A stretch of 64,000 bases of DNA from UBA4742 sp963734965 (GCA_963734965.1 CAVTJK010000003.1:2050209-2114208), one strand, 5' to 3'; counted from the stretch's first letter, positions 52,768 through 62,379 are shown. Made by a program: numbers and translations. The notes: generated from the letters alone by a model not told the origin.

Positions 52768-53838
52768 TCAGTCGTCGAGCTCGCCGAGGGCGACCAGGTC
52801 GGCGCGGAGATCGTGGGCCCGGTCGTCGACGACGCGGTGCAGGCGTCGCTTCTCGTCGTCGTCGAGCCACGTCGCGTCGACGCCGTCGTGAGAGACGGCC
52901 ACCATCTCGTCGAAGCCCCAGTGGAAGGCCAGCGCCACCGCGGCGTACTCCCGGCCCAGGTCGAGGTCGGTCAGGGCCGGGTCGTCGGTGTTGAGCGTGG
53001 CCAGCAGCCCGGCCGACCGCATGGCCGCGAACGGATGATCGGCCAAGGTCGTCACCTTGTTGGCGATGACGATGTTCGACGTCGGGCAGACCGTGAGCGG
53101 GATGCCTTCGCCCGCGAATCGGGACACCAGCTCGGCGTCGTCCATGATCGACAGGCCGTGGTCGATGCGCTCGGCCCCCAGCGCGTCGATGCACGCGGCG
53201 ATGCTGTCGGGCCCGGTGTCCTCGCCCTGGTGGGCCGTCAGTCGCAGCCCCGCCGCGCGAGCGGTGTCGTAGGCGGAGGTGAACGACCGGGGGTCGACGC
53301 CGATCTCGGTCGAATCCAACCCGATCCCCACGATGCGCTCGGCGCCACGGGCGCCCTGCTCGCGCAGATCGATCACCCCGTCGACGAGCTCGCGTCCGGC
53401 GTCGGCCCCGAACGCCCGGTCGATGTCGGCGATGAGCGCGCAGCGGGTGCCGGTCTCGTCCTCGGCCGCCTCGAGTCCGTCGGCCAGGCCGGCGACGATG
53501 TCGGCCAGGCTCAGCCCCGCGTCGAGGTGCCGGGCCGGGGTGAAGAAGCTCTCGGCGTAGACCCGGCCGTGGGACGCGGCGTCGATGACGCTCTCGTAGG
53601 CCAGACGGGCCCAGTCCTCGCGCCGGACCAGGCAGCTCTGCACGAGCCAGAACACGCTCAGGAACTCGTCGAGCGATCCGTAGCGGTACAGCTCGGCCAG
53701 ATCGGTCGTGGGCAGGGGCACCCCGTTCTGGAGAGCCAGGTCGACGACGGTCTCGGGGCGCATCGTGCCTTCGATGTGGCAGTGCAGCTCGACCTTCGGC
53801 AGCTGATCCAGAGCGTCGCTCAACCCGACGGCCGTCAT
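52768..53838 (-). CDS. add: Adenosine deaminase family protein
   Basis: A zinc amidohydrolase converting adenosine to inosine. From ATG 53838 (356 residues) it begins LSDALDQLPKVELHCHIEGT with the HxH metal pair. It then has TAHQGEDTGP (His ligand), RIDHGLSIM and LNTDDPAL (Asp ligand). Other members deaminate 6-amino-6-deoxyfutalosine or adenine, so the substrate is not certain. Its start overlaps the acyltransferase stop as TGATG, so it is translationally coupled inside the PIM locus. In mycobacteria the acyltransferase and pimA are adjacent. Upstream in-frame residues to 53931 lie inside the acyltransferase gene. Confidence 0.88.
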   Translation of the reverse strand: MTAVGLSDALDQLPKVELHCHIEGTMRPETVVDLALQNGVPLPTTDLAELYRYGSLDEFLSVFWLVQSCLVRREDWARLAYESVIDAASHGRVYAESFFTPARHLDAGLSLADIVAGLADGLEAAEDETGTRCALIADIDRAFGADAGRELVDGVIDLREQGARGAERIVGIGLDSTEIGVDPRSFTSAYDTARAAGLRLTAHQGEDTGPDSIAACIDALGAERIDHGLSIMDDAELVSRFAGEGIPLTVCPTSNIVIANKVTTLADHPFAAMRSAGLLATLNTDDPALTDLDLGREYAAVALAFHWGFDEMVAVSHDGVDATWLDDDEKRRLHRVVDDRAHDLRADLVALGELDD

Positions 53839-54786
53839 CAGGCGGCGTGCTCGCCCGGTCGAGCGTGAGGGTGGCCGATGGCGGCCAGCGCGTCGTAGTC
53901 GCTGGGCCAGTTGGGCGACTGGAGGTGCCACTGCTCGGGGGCGCGGCGGATGAGGACCTCGAGCCTCGTAGCCAGGTGCTGTGTCAGCCGGGTGACGTCG
54001 TCACGGAAGCGACCCTCGCGGGTCAGGTCGAGCGGCGGTCCGACCACGGCGTGGTGGCCGGAACCCTCGAAGTAGACGGCGGTCGGGATGAGCGGGGCGC
54101 CGGTGCGCAACGCGATCGTGACCGGGCCCGGGGTCATGGTGGTGCGCTCGCCGAAGAACTCGACCTCGACGCCGTCCCCGGTGATGTCACGGTCGGCCAG
54201 CAGGCACGTGATGTGGTTGGCCTTGATGGCGGCGATGACCTCGGCGCCGGCCCGCGGCCCGAGGGGCACGACGTGCATGCCCAGCTCGCGGCGGAACTCG
54301 ACGAAGAAGTCGAACAGCTCCTGGGGCTCGACCGCCTCGACCACCGCCGTCACCTGCTCGCCCATCACCTGCGTCAGCCAGAACGCGGCCCACTCCCATC
54401 CGCCGAGGTGCGGGAGGGCGAGGATGGGACCGACGCCTGACGCCAACGAGCGCTCGATGTGGTCATAGCCCTCGACGGCGAAGCCGGCGTCGATCTGCTC
54501 GCTCGACAGCTTGGGGAGCCGGAACGAGTCGACCCAGTAGCGCGTGTAGGACCGGAAGGTCTCGTGCACGGCTCGCCGCAGGGGCGGGCCCGTCGAAGTG
54601 AGGTCCGTGGGCGCGCTGCAGGTTGCGTTCGGTCAGCAGCCGTCGCTCGGCCGACATCTCGGCGGCGACGAAGCTGGCGGCGGCTCCGCCGGCATCGGCC
54701 AACGGTCGCGGGACCGAGCGGACGAAGGCCGACCCCGCTCGATAGACGGTCGAGACCGGCTCGATGTGCAGCGGCCCGAACCTCAC
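53838..54786 (-). CDS. Phosphatidylinositol mannoside acyltransferase (HtrB/LpxL-like, one apparent frameshift)
   Basis: This enzyme class acylates the mannose of PIM lipids. From GTG 54786, which overlaps the pgsA stop as GTGA, the N-terminal part reads GPLHIEPVSTVYRAGSAFVR and MSAERRLLTERNLQRAHG. It slips near 54590 (one extra C in a CCC) and continues HETFRSYTRYWVDSFRLP. The catalytic HX4E motif is in LPHLGGWEWA, followed by TCLLADRDITGDGVEVEFFG and RTGAPLIPTAVYF. The rebuilt protein has about 315 residues. Position next to pgsA and pimA matches mycobacterial Rv2611c (PatA). Confidence 0.88.
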
Positions 54787-55516
54787 GACCGGTGCCGGAT
54801 CAGCCCGATGAACTGGGGCGACGGTTGCCGGGCCGGCGGGGCCAGACGTTCGAGGACGACCTGGTGGCGCGGCCGCTGCGATTGGCGCGCGCCGCGCGCC
54901 GGCGAGCCAGGCGCTTGGGCGACACCTGGGGCCGCTCGATGCTGGCCTGGCGCCAGACCTTGACGAACCGCTGCACCGCCGTCACCAACGTCAGGGCCAA
55001 CATGACCCACAGCACACCGATCAGCAGCGAGTCGAAGAGCAGACCGAAGCCGAGCAGGATGACCCGCTCGGCGCGCTCCATGATCCCGCCCCGTGCGTCG
55101 AAACCGAGCGCCTCGGCCCGAGCTCGCTGGTAGGAGATGATGAGCGAGGCGGCCAGGACGGCCATCGGCAGCAGCGAGAGATGACCGGGATGGGTGCTGG
55201 CCAGGTACCAGGCCACGCCACCGAGCAGCAGCGAGTCCGACACCCGATCCGACACGGAGTCGAAGAAGGCACCGCGTGGTCCGGCCGTCCCCGAGGCCTT
55301 GGCGACGGCGCCGTCGAGGGCGTCGGGCAGACCGGTGAGGATGAGCAGCAGCAGACCGACCCGGAGCTGGCCCGCACCGATGGCCACCGCCGCGCCAGCG
55401 GCCATGACGACGCCCAGCGCCGTCAGGTGGTCGGCGGTTATGCCGGTGCGGCGCAGGTTGGCGCCGATCGGGCGTAGACCCTTCTCGATGTTCGCCTTGA
55501 AGCGACCGTCGAGCAT
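54783..55516 (-). CDS. pgsA: Phosphatidylinositol-phosphate synthase / CDP-alcohol phosphatidyltransferase (one apparent frameshift)
   Basis: PgsA joins CDP-diacylglycerol to an inositol-phosphate headgroup, the first step of PIM synthesis. From ATG 55516 the protein has the CDP-alcohol signature DALDGAVAKASG...GAFFDSVSDRVSD. The motif's usual Arg (DGxxAR) is Lys here, while all four Asp are kept. Six helices follow. The C-terminal basic tail slips frame around 54880-54895, and the other frame ends at 54783 in RHRS, overlapping the acyltransferase start. One missing base gives about 244 residues. The headgroup is inferred from context. Confidence 0.88.
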
Positions 55517-55682
55517 CAAGGCTCCCGGGTGAGACGACAGAACAGAACCGGCTCAGGGTATCGCGCTGCTGCGATTTCGCCCGGCACCCGCGACCCCCGG
55601 ACTCGCTCGGCACGACCGCCCCGGACCGGCCTACGCTCGGGCCCCTACGGTTCACGACACCACCGGGGGGTGAGGCCTCGTG

Positions 55683-57768
55683 ATGCAGGTCCCGACCGAG
55701 AAGATCCGCAATGTGGTGCTGGTGGGCCACAGCGGGTCGGGGAAGACCACGTTGGCCGAGGCCCTGCTGCTACGAGGCCGGCGCCATCACGAGGTTCGGG
55801 CGGGTCGAGGACGGCACGACGGTGTGCGACGCCGATCCCGAGGAGCAGCGCCGACACCAGTCGCTGACCCTGGCCGTGGCGCCGTTCGAGTGGAACGACC
55901 ACAAGGTCAACCTGATCGACACGCCCGGCTACGCCGACTTCGAGGGCGAGGCGCTGGCGGCCATGCGCGTCGCCGATCTGGCCGTGTTCGTCGTGAGCGC
56001 CGTCGACGGCGTCGAGGTGCAGACCGACCAAGCTGTGGAAGGCCGCGGCGGACCTGGGTCTGCCCCGCATGGTGTTCGTCAACAAGCTCGACCGTGAGCG
56101 GGCGTCGTTCGAGCGCACGCTCGATGCCATCCGCGCCACCTTCGGGGCCGGTGTCGCTCCGCTCGAGCTGCCGATCGGCGAGGAGGCCGAGTTCCGCGGC
56201 GTGGCCGACCTGCTGACCGACACCGCCTTCACCTACGACGGCTCGGGTGGGCACACGGTCGGCGAGATCCCCGACGAGATGGAGGCGCTCGAGCACCAGG
56301 TGCACGACAACCTGGTCGAGGGCATCGTCGTGGCCGACGACGACCTGCTCGAGCAGCTTCCTCGACGGCGAGAACGCCGTCGCTCGAGCAGCTCGAGCAC
56401 ACGCTGGCCCACGGCGTCGACGACGCGACGGTGTTCCCGGTCGTGTGCGGCTCGGCGATCGGCCGGGTCGGCATCGACCGACTGGCCGACTTCATCTGCG
56501 AGATCGGGCCGTCTCCGCTCGATCGACCCCCGACCGAGGTCGAGGCCGGCGGGCACGTCCGTCGAGATCGCGCCCGACGCCGCCGGCCAGCCCCTCGCCT
56601 TCGTGTTCAAGACGATCGCCGACCGCCACGTCGGGCAGATCTCGCTGCTCAAGGTGCTCTCGGGCACCATCCAGACCGACGAGCACCTGGTCAACCCTCG
56701 CACCGGCACGGACGAGCGCCTGCACGGCCTGTTCGCCATCCGCGGGCGCGAGCACCTCGATCGTCGACACCGCGGTGGCCGGCGACATCGCGGCGGTGGC
56801 CAAGCTGTCGAGCACCACGACCGGCGACACGCTCGCGCCGAAGGGCACGCCCGTCGTCGTGCCGGCGCCGCCCCAACCCGAGCCCGTGCTGGGCGTGGCC
56901 GTGGTGGCTCGCACCCAGACCGACGACGACAAGCTGGCCAACGCCCTGCACCGGCTCGTCGAGGAGGATCCGGCGCTGGTGGTCGAGCGCGACGACGAGA
57001 CCCACCAGACGATCCTCCGGGGCATGGGCGAGACCCACCTGCAGATCACGCTCGAGAAGCTCGAGCGCAAGTTCGGCGTCGCCGTCGACCAGGAAGAGGT
57101 GCGGGTCCCCTACCGCGAGACGATCACGGCGACGGCCGAGGCCGAGGGCAAGTACAAGAAGCAGAGCGGCGGCCACGGCCAGTTCGGCGTGACCACGTTG
57201 CGGATCGAGCCCCTCGAGCGCGGCGCCGGCTTCGAGTTCGTCGACAAGATCGTCGGCGGGGCCATCCCCCGCCAGTTCATCCCCGCCGTCGAGAAGGGCA
57301 TCGACGAGGCCATGGCCGACGGCGGCGTGTTCGGCTACCCGGTCGTCGACGTGCGGGTCTACTGCATCGACGGCAAGTACCACCCGGTCGACTCGTCCGA
57401 GATGAGCTTCAAGATGGCCGGCCGGCTGGGCTTCCGCGAGGCGCTGGCCCAGGCCGAGCCCGGTCATCCTCGAGCCCATCTCGTTGCTCGAGGTCACCGT
57501 GCCCACCGATCTGCAGGGCGACGTGATGGGCGATCTGAACTCGCGCCGGGCGCGGGTGCAGGGAACCGAGGCCGGCGACGTCGGCGAGCAGATCATCGTC
57601 GCCCTGGTGCCGACCGCCGAGCTGAGGCGCTACGCCATCGATCTGCGCTCACGCACGAGCGGACGCGGGCACTTCACCACCCGCCACGACCACTACGACG
57701 TGCTCCCCTCGCACCTGGTCGATTCGGTCGCCACCGGCAACACGGCCGCGGCCGGCGCGTCGGCGTGA
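55683..57768 (+). CDS. fusA2: EF-G2-type translational GTPase (seven apparent +1 frameshifts)
   Basis: An elongation-factor-G-like GTPase of the actinobacterial EF-G2 branch. The G domain has VLVGHSGSGKTTLAEAL, VNLIDTPGYADFEGEAL and VFVNKLDRERASFERT. Domain II has VEIAPDAAGQPLAFVFKT, then ISLLKVLSGTIQ. Domains III-V have GMGETHLQITLEKLERKFGV, KYKKQSGGHGQFGVTTLRI and LEPISLLEVTVPTDLQGDVM. Breaks lie near 55768, 56029, 56357, 56378, 56551, 56753 and 57460, all explained by one extra base each. The rebuilt chain has 692 residues, normal for the family. The start is GTG 55680 or ATG 55683. Its in vivo role is unsettled in the family. Confidence 0.88.
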
Positions 57769-58274
57769 GCCTCGATCTGTCTCGACTCGCGCCCGACGAC
57801 GCGGTCGTCGCCCTGCGGTCGTTCCCCCGTCGCTACCGCGATGAGCTGGTCCCGATCCCCGACGACGACCGGATCGAGGAGTTCGCCACCCGGCTCGGCC
57901 CCGACGGCGAGTCGGCGCTCGACCTCGTCAACGACGTCGTCCGCACCTGGGTGCTGCTCGGCCAGGAGCTGCGGCGCGTCCTCACGACCGACCAGCCCAC
58001 GTTGCATCCCGCCGTCACCGATCCGAGTCGCCGCCACTGGGACACGCCCGGCCCCGATTCGACCGAGGACGCCCTGGCTCTGCTCGAGCGCCAGAGCGAC
58101 GACCTGGTCGAGATGGTCACTTCCGTCAGCCTGGCCGATGACTGGGCGCGGACGGCCCCGATCGCCGGGGGCGGATCGCTCACCGCCCTCGACCTGCTCA
58201 GAGAGGTCGTTCGGGTCGGTGCCGAGGGTCTCGCCCGGGTGCACACGGTGCTCGAGGCGGTGCGACACCAATAG
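57765..58274 (+). CDS. DinB/MDMPI-like helical protein
   Basis: A 169-residue protein from GTG 57765, overlapping the EF-G2 stop as GTGA. It is almost all helical (LDLVNDVVRTWVLLGQELRR, EDALALLERQSDDLVEMVTS, LDLLREVVRVGAEGLARVHT), which resembles the four-helix DinB/mycothiol-maleylpyruvate-isomerase fold. The usual three-histidine metal site is not evident, so the assignment is tentative. Coupling to EF-G2 is the main clue to any role. Confidence 0.45.
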   Translation: MSLDLSRLAPDDAVVALRSFPRRYRDELVPIPDDDRIEEFATRLGPDGESALDLVNDVVRTWVLLGQELRRVLTTDQPTLHPAVTDPSRRHWDTPGPDSTEDALALLERQSDDLVEMVTSVSLADDWARTAPIAGGGSLTALDLLREVVRVGAEGLARVHTVLEAVRHQ

Positions 58275-58348
58275 GGCCGTGGAATATCGCGCTGGGCGTC
58301 GGGTAAGGTGCTGAGCGAGGCGGCGTTGCTTGTGGAGCGAGGAGGCAT

Positions 58349-58382
58349 CGGGCCCGGCCATTTACTCCACTGGCCGGGCCCG
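58349..58382 (+). terminator. Strong 12-bp hairpin between the DinB-like and sulfotransferase genes
   Basis: CGGGCCCGGCCA (58349-58360) pairs perfectly with TGGCCGGGCCCG (58371-58382) around the 10-base loop TTTACTCCAC. It lies in the 190-bp gap 58275-58464. No T-run follows, so it is either a factor-dependent or energy-only terminator for the EF-G2 transcript or a leader structure of the sulfotransferase. Confidence 0.5.
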
Positions 58383-58464
58383 GTCGCGCCCGCGTTAACC
58401 TGCCACCTACTTCCCGGCTGGACGCGGCCCAGCATCGGGTCGATCAACGGTTGGGCCTATCCGA

Positions 58465-59337
58465 GTGATGACGACGCCAAAGTTCTTCTTCATCCACGTG
58501 ATGAAGACCGGGGGTACGACGTTCAGGTCCCAGGCGATCTCGAATTTCGCGCCCGACGAGATCTTCCCCCGATCCGACGAGGAGATGGCCGAGTCGGCGC
58601 GGGTCTTCCGCTATCTCGACGTGGCCAAGTACGTCGGCTTGAGCCCCGAGCTCAAGCGCTCCATTCGCTTCTTCACCGGGCATGTGCCGTTCGCGACGGC
58701 CGATCTGACCTGTCCTGACGCCATCAAGATCGCGATCCTTCGCGAGCCGGTCGCCCGCACCATCTCGTATCTCCGACACTGCCAGAACAGCCACATCGAG
58801 CACCGGACGATGCCGCTCGAGGAGATCTACGAGGATCCGTGGTTCTTCCCTCGATACATCGAGAACCACCAGACCAAGATCTTCTCGATGACCGACGACG
58901 AGACCATGCGCGGCCAGGAGGATCCGGTCTTCGATCACCTCGATCCCCACCTTCGCTGGATGCGCGAGAACCACCCAGACGACCCGACGATCAGGGCGGA
59001 CCTCGAGCGGAAGGTCCAAGCCGAAGGCTGGAGCGCCCGAACGCTCCTGCGACTCGCCGATCGGGCGCCCACCGAAGTGGTGGTCGTCGACGACCAGCGG
59101 CTGGCGCAGGCCAAGGCCAACGTCGACCAGCTCGACGTGGTCGGCGTCACCGAGCACCTCGCCACGATGCTCGACGAGATGTCGGCGCGATTCGGCTGGC
59201 GGCGTCGAGGCACCCCGCCTCAACGCCGGTCATGGTCGAGCGAGGTGCCCGAGTCGTTCCGGCGGCTACTGGCGGCCGACAACGCGGCGGATCTCGAGCT
59301 CTACCGACACGCCCGTCGCCGCTGCGGATTCGGCTGA
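58465..59337 (+). CDS. PAPS-dependent sulfotransferase family protein
   Basis: A protein of about 290 residues (GTG 58465 or ATG 58468). The 5'-phosphosulfate loop is KFFFIHVMKTGGTTFRSQ at the N-terminus. The 3'-phosphate-binding motif is IKIAILREPVARTISYLRH (about residues 88-106). This pattern is that of the sulfotransferase-2 / heparan or glycan sulfotransferase superfamily. The frame is intact in the middle of an error-rich region. No signal peptide or helix is seen, so it is cytoplasmic, perhaps membrane-associated. The acceptor is unknown; a lipid or glycan is likely given the neighbouring PIM locus. Confidence 0.8.
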   Translation: MMTTPKFFFIHVMKTGGTTFRSQAISNFAPDEIFPRSDEEMAESARVFRYLDVAKYVGLSPELKRSIRFFTGHVPFATADLTCPDAIKIAILREPVARTISYLRHCQNSHIEHRTMPLEEIYEDPWFFPRYIENHQTKIFSMTDDETMRGQEDPVFDHLDPHLRWMRENHPDDPTIRADLERKVQAEGWSARTLLRLADRAPTEVVVVDDQRLAQAKANVDQLDVVGVTEHLATMLDEMSARFGWRRRGTPPQRRSWSSEVPESFRRLLAADNAADLELYRHARRRCGFG

Positions 59338-59373
59338 CGAGGCGAACAATCCGAAGATTACAGTGTATTTGGG

Positions 59374-59403
59374 TTGTTGTCGGTTGTTCGACGCGGCTAG
59401 AAT
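59374..59403 (+). promoter_or_regulatory. Promoter of the DUF222/HNH gene
   Basis: TTGTTG (59374-59379) and TAGAAT (59398-59403) are separated by 18 bases in a locally AT-rich stretch. The predicted start point falls at the GTG (59411), so the mRNA would be leaderless. This is the best sigma-70-like promoter I can see in the window. Confidence 0.6.
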
Positions 59404-59410
59404 CGAATAC

Positions 59411-60775
59411 GTGTTCGATCTGGTGGACCTCGAGGATCGGTGCCAGAAGGCGGCGCTGGAGGATCTGACCTTCGCGTCGGACGGCGAGTTGCTGTCGGGC
59501 GTGAAGGGCCTGGCTCGGGCTCGGGCCGGTCTGGATGCGGCCGAAGCTCATGTGTTGGCGGAGCTCGAGGGGCGGGGGTGTGTGACCGGGAGTTCGGGGT
59601 GGGCACGGCATCGTGGGTGGCGGCCGAGACCCGATGCGCCGCGGGTCCTGTGTCGGGCGCGGGTGCGGTTGGGGACCCGACTGCGCAAGCTGTGGGCGGT
59701 GGATCAGGCGCTGTGGCAGGGCCGGATCGGTGTCGAGCACGCCCGGGCGCTGGCCGACGCGGTGGCCAATCCTCGGGTCGGGGACCTGATCGCCGATCTG
59801 GAAGCCGAGCTGGTGGAGGCGGCGCAGCACTGCCCGTTCGAGATCTGGAGACGAGACCTGACCGTGTTGGTCGAGCTCCTGGACCAGGACGGGGGCTATG
59901 ACCCGAACCAGGACCTGGCCGCCAACACGTTGCACGCCAGCCTGGTCGGCGACGCCCGCCTGGTGATCTCCGGTGAGCTGGTCGGGTGAGAACGCCCTGG
60001 TCGTGGCCCAGGCCCTCAACCTCAAGGCCGACGAGCTGGCCCGCCGGTACCGCCACGACCACAACCAGAGCGAAGACGTCGACATGCCCGCCCGTTCAAC
60101 GCTGCTCGCCCTGGCATTGGCCGAGCTGTGCCGGGCCGGACTGGCCACCGACCCCGCCACCACCCGAGCCCCGCACCGTGACGTCACCCTGGTCATCCGC
60201 ACCAAGGAACCGCCGACCGAGCTCGAGACCGTCGCAGGACGACAACGACGACGACTCCGACGACGGGTGCGACGACGAGCCGGACACGCCCACGGCCCGC
60301 ACGACGCTACACCCTGCCGGACTGGTTCAGCGTCGACGATCCAGCGGCCCGGGTTGTTCACCGTCGACGGGATCGGCTCACCACCCTCGAGCGCTACCAG
60401 CACCTGCTGTGCGACGCCGGCGTCACCACCCTCATCGTCGACTCCCTCGGCGTGCCCCTCGACCTCGGCCAGAGCGTGCGGCTGGCCACCCCGGCCCAGC
60501 GCCGGGCCCTGGCCGTACGCGACGGCGGCTGCGTGTTCCCCGGCTGTGACGCCCCGGTGTCGTGGTGCGACGCCCACCACGTCGACTGGTACGAACACGG
60601 CGGACCCACCGACATCGCCAACCTCGCCCTGCTGTGCCGCCGCCACCACGGCGTCACCCACCGACGAGGCTGGACCATGACCGCCACCCCCGACCAGCGC
60701 TTCACCTGGACCACCCCCACCGGCCACGTGCTCCACAGCCAACGCCACCTCGGCCGACCCCCACCCGGCCCATGA
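59411..60775 (+). CDS. DUF222 / HNH endonuclease family protein (five or more frameshifts)
   Basis: Pieces in three frames make one DUF222-HNH protein. The DUF222 part includes LSGVKGLARARAGLDAAEAH, TASWVAAETR, RLRKLWAVDQALWQGRIGVE, NALVVAQALNLKADELARRY and an acidic Asp-rich linker. The C-terminal HNH nuclease motif is VRDGGCVFPGCDAPVSWCDA followed by HHVDWYEHGGPTDIANLALL. Breaks occur near 59578, 59650, 59983, 60235 and 60300-60380. The family is multicopy and variable in actinobacteria (the REP13E12 proteins of mycobacteria are examples), so real decay is possible here, unlike in thrS. Confidence 0.75.
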
Positions 60776-60788
60776 ACGCTCGACGGCC

Positions 60789-61233
60789 TCAGGGCTGGCA
60801 GACCACTCCGACGCACTGAGGCTCGAGCGCGTTGCCCGACGCGACGTTCTTGCCGCCGTCGACGATCAGCGCCGAGGTTGACCGAATATTGATCCCGTGG
60901 CCCCCGTTGTCGACGGTGCGGTTGCCGCGGAGCGTGATCGGTCCTTGGTGGCGGAAGGTGGAGATCGGAGCGTCGTGCAGGACGAGGCGATCACGATCCC
61001 GTCACCCGCGTTGCCGACCACGGTGTTGTGGCGAACGGTGAACGCCAGCATGTTCTCGGCGTCGGCGATCTGGATGCCGGGACCGCTCGCGCCGGTGACG
61101 GTGTTGTCGGCGATCAGTCCGGAGGTGTCGGGGAACTCGATCGGGCCGAGCGAGATCCCTCCGGCATCCCGTTGTGGGTGATCGTCAGCTCGGCGCCCAG
61201 AGGGTCGCTGAAGCTGATCCCGTTGCCGATCAC
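60789..61233 (-). pseudogene. Remnant of a secreted right-handed beta-helix protein
   Basis: Only the C-terminal part of a parallel beta-helix (pectate-lyase/NosD-like) protein is present. The strings are NGISFSDPLGAELTITHN, DTSGLIADNTVTGASGPGIQ, FTVRHNTVVGNAGDGIVI, ITLRGNRTVDNGGHGINI and the closing ASGNALEPQCVGVVCQP. Two frame breaks lie near 61165 and 60990. Upstream, the frame runs straight into the stop of the next gene at 61254 with no signal peptide, so the N-terminus is missing. The two C-terminal cysteines suggest an exported protein with a disulfide. It is convergent with the DUF222 gene. Confidence 0.6.
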
Positions 61234-61251
61234 ACGTGAAGCCCGACTGAA

Positions 61252-61813
61252 CTACTCGTACTGCGACCAGTCCTCGGGGTTGTCCTCGACGAACCACTCG
61301 AGCGACGTCCCGTCGACGCCGTCGACGAGGACGAGGCCCCGCTGGGTCGGAGGGTCCTCGGCCGAGTAGAGCAGGATGCGCCAGGTCGGGCGACTCAGCA
61401 GCCCGCGCCAGCCCATCTGGGCCGAGGCGTGGCCGACCGGGAAGCCGACCTGCTTGACGGACTCGACCAGGGCGTCGCGCTCGTCGACCTTGAGGTCCCA
61501 GCCGGTGACGATCGAGTACGTGCCGAACAGGGCCAGCCCGATGGCGGCGGCCAGGAAGCCGTCGTTCACCAGGATCTGCGGTCCGCTGCGATGGGTGACC
61601 CACAGCGCCAGGCAGATGGCGGCCAGGCCCAGGTAGATGTAGCCGGGGACCCGACGCCGGTTGTTGTTCGGGAACATGTACGGACCGACGTAGCCCGACG
61701 CGTCGAGATCCTCGGGCAGGGCGTCACGGACGTCATCCTCGGACAGCGGCCGGGTCTCGGGCCGCTCGATCGGCCTCGTTCGGCTCGTCGGGCGATTCGG
61801 GCTGGTCAGGCAT
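61252..61813 (-). CDS. Hypothetical membrane protein (one apparent frameshift)
   Basis: From ATG 61813 an acidic N-terminus (MPDQPESPDEPNEA) slips near 61771 and continues ERPETRPLSEDDVRDALPED. It then reads SGYVGPYMFPNNNRRRVPGY and two helices (IYLGLAAICLALW and GFLAAAIGLALFGTYSIV). The C-terminal cytoplasmic or external domain (GFPVGHASAQMGWRGLLSRP, then WRILLYSAEDPPTQRGLVLV) is well formed. The rebuilt protein is about 186 residues. Family not recognised. It is the gene after the HIT hydrolase on the minus strand. Confidence 0.6.
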
Positions 61814-61861
61814 GTGGGCTTCGACGGTACTGCAGCACCCTCGAGGGCCCGAAACCCGCGA

Positions 61862-62373
61862 TCAGCTCGGCCAGGCGGCCCGCAGCTTCGTCCAGGTGGC
61901 GTCGAGCGGTTCGGGCAGCACCCGGGTCTCGGCCACCGACGTCATGAAGTTGGTGTCGCCCAGCCAGCGGGGCAGGGCGTGGACGTGCAGGTGCTCGGGC
62001 ACACCGGCTCCGCCGGCCATCCCGAGGTTCATGCCGACGTTCACGCCCTCGCAGGCGTAGGCGCTCGCGGATGGCGGCGACGGCGGCGCGGACCTCGCGC
62101 CAGAGCTCGTCGTGGGTGTCGTCGTCGAGCTGATCGAGCTCGGCCGCGGCCCGGTTGGGCAGCACCAGCACGTGGCCGCTGGTGTAGGGGTAGGCGTTGA
62201 GCAGGATCGAGCAGCGAGCGGCCGCGGTGCACGATGAGGCCCTCCTCGTCGTCGAGCATGAGGATCCGCTCGAACAGCGACCCCTCCCCCGGCGGCGGCT
62301 CGGGCCGTCGACGTGACCGTCTCGATGTAGGCCCGGCGCCAGCCGGCCCACAGATGGTCGAGCGATCGCCCAC
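61862..62373 (-). CDS. HIT family hydrolase / phosphorylase (four or more frameshifts)
   Basis: Histidine-triad proteins split nucleotide phosphoanhydrides such as Ap4A. Pieces rebuild as SLDHLWAGWRRAYIETV, GSLFERILMLDDEEGLIVHR, CSILLNAYPYTSGHVLVLPN, DQLDDDTHDELWREVRAAVA and EGVNVGMNLGMAGGAGVPEH. The last leads into the catalytic triad HLHVHALPRW and the end at 61862. The start is probably a GTG near 62362 just past thrS; its exact codon is obscured by indels. The thrS-HIT-pgsA neighbourhood matches mycobacteria (Rv2613c is the Ap4A phosphorylase there), which supports the call. Confidence 0.8.
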
Positions 62374-62379
62374 CGCCGC

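Noticed and set aside
59340..59410. AT-rich patch before the DUF222 gene as a sign of recent transfer
   Set aside because: It is only about 70 bp and is explained by a promoter; the gene itself has the same high GC as its neighbours.
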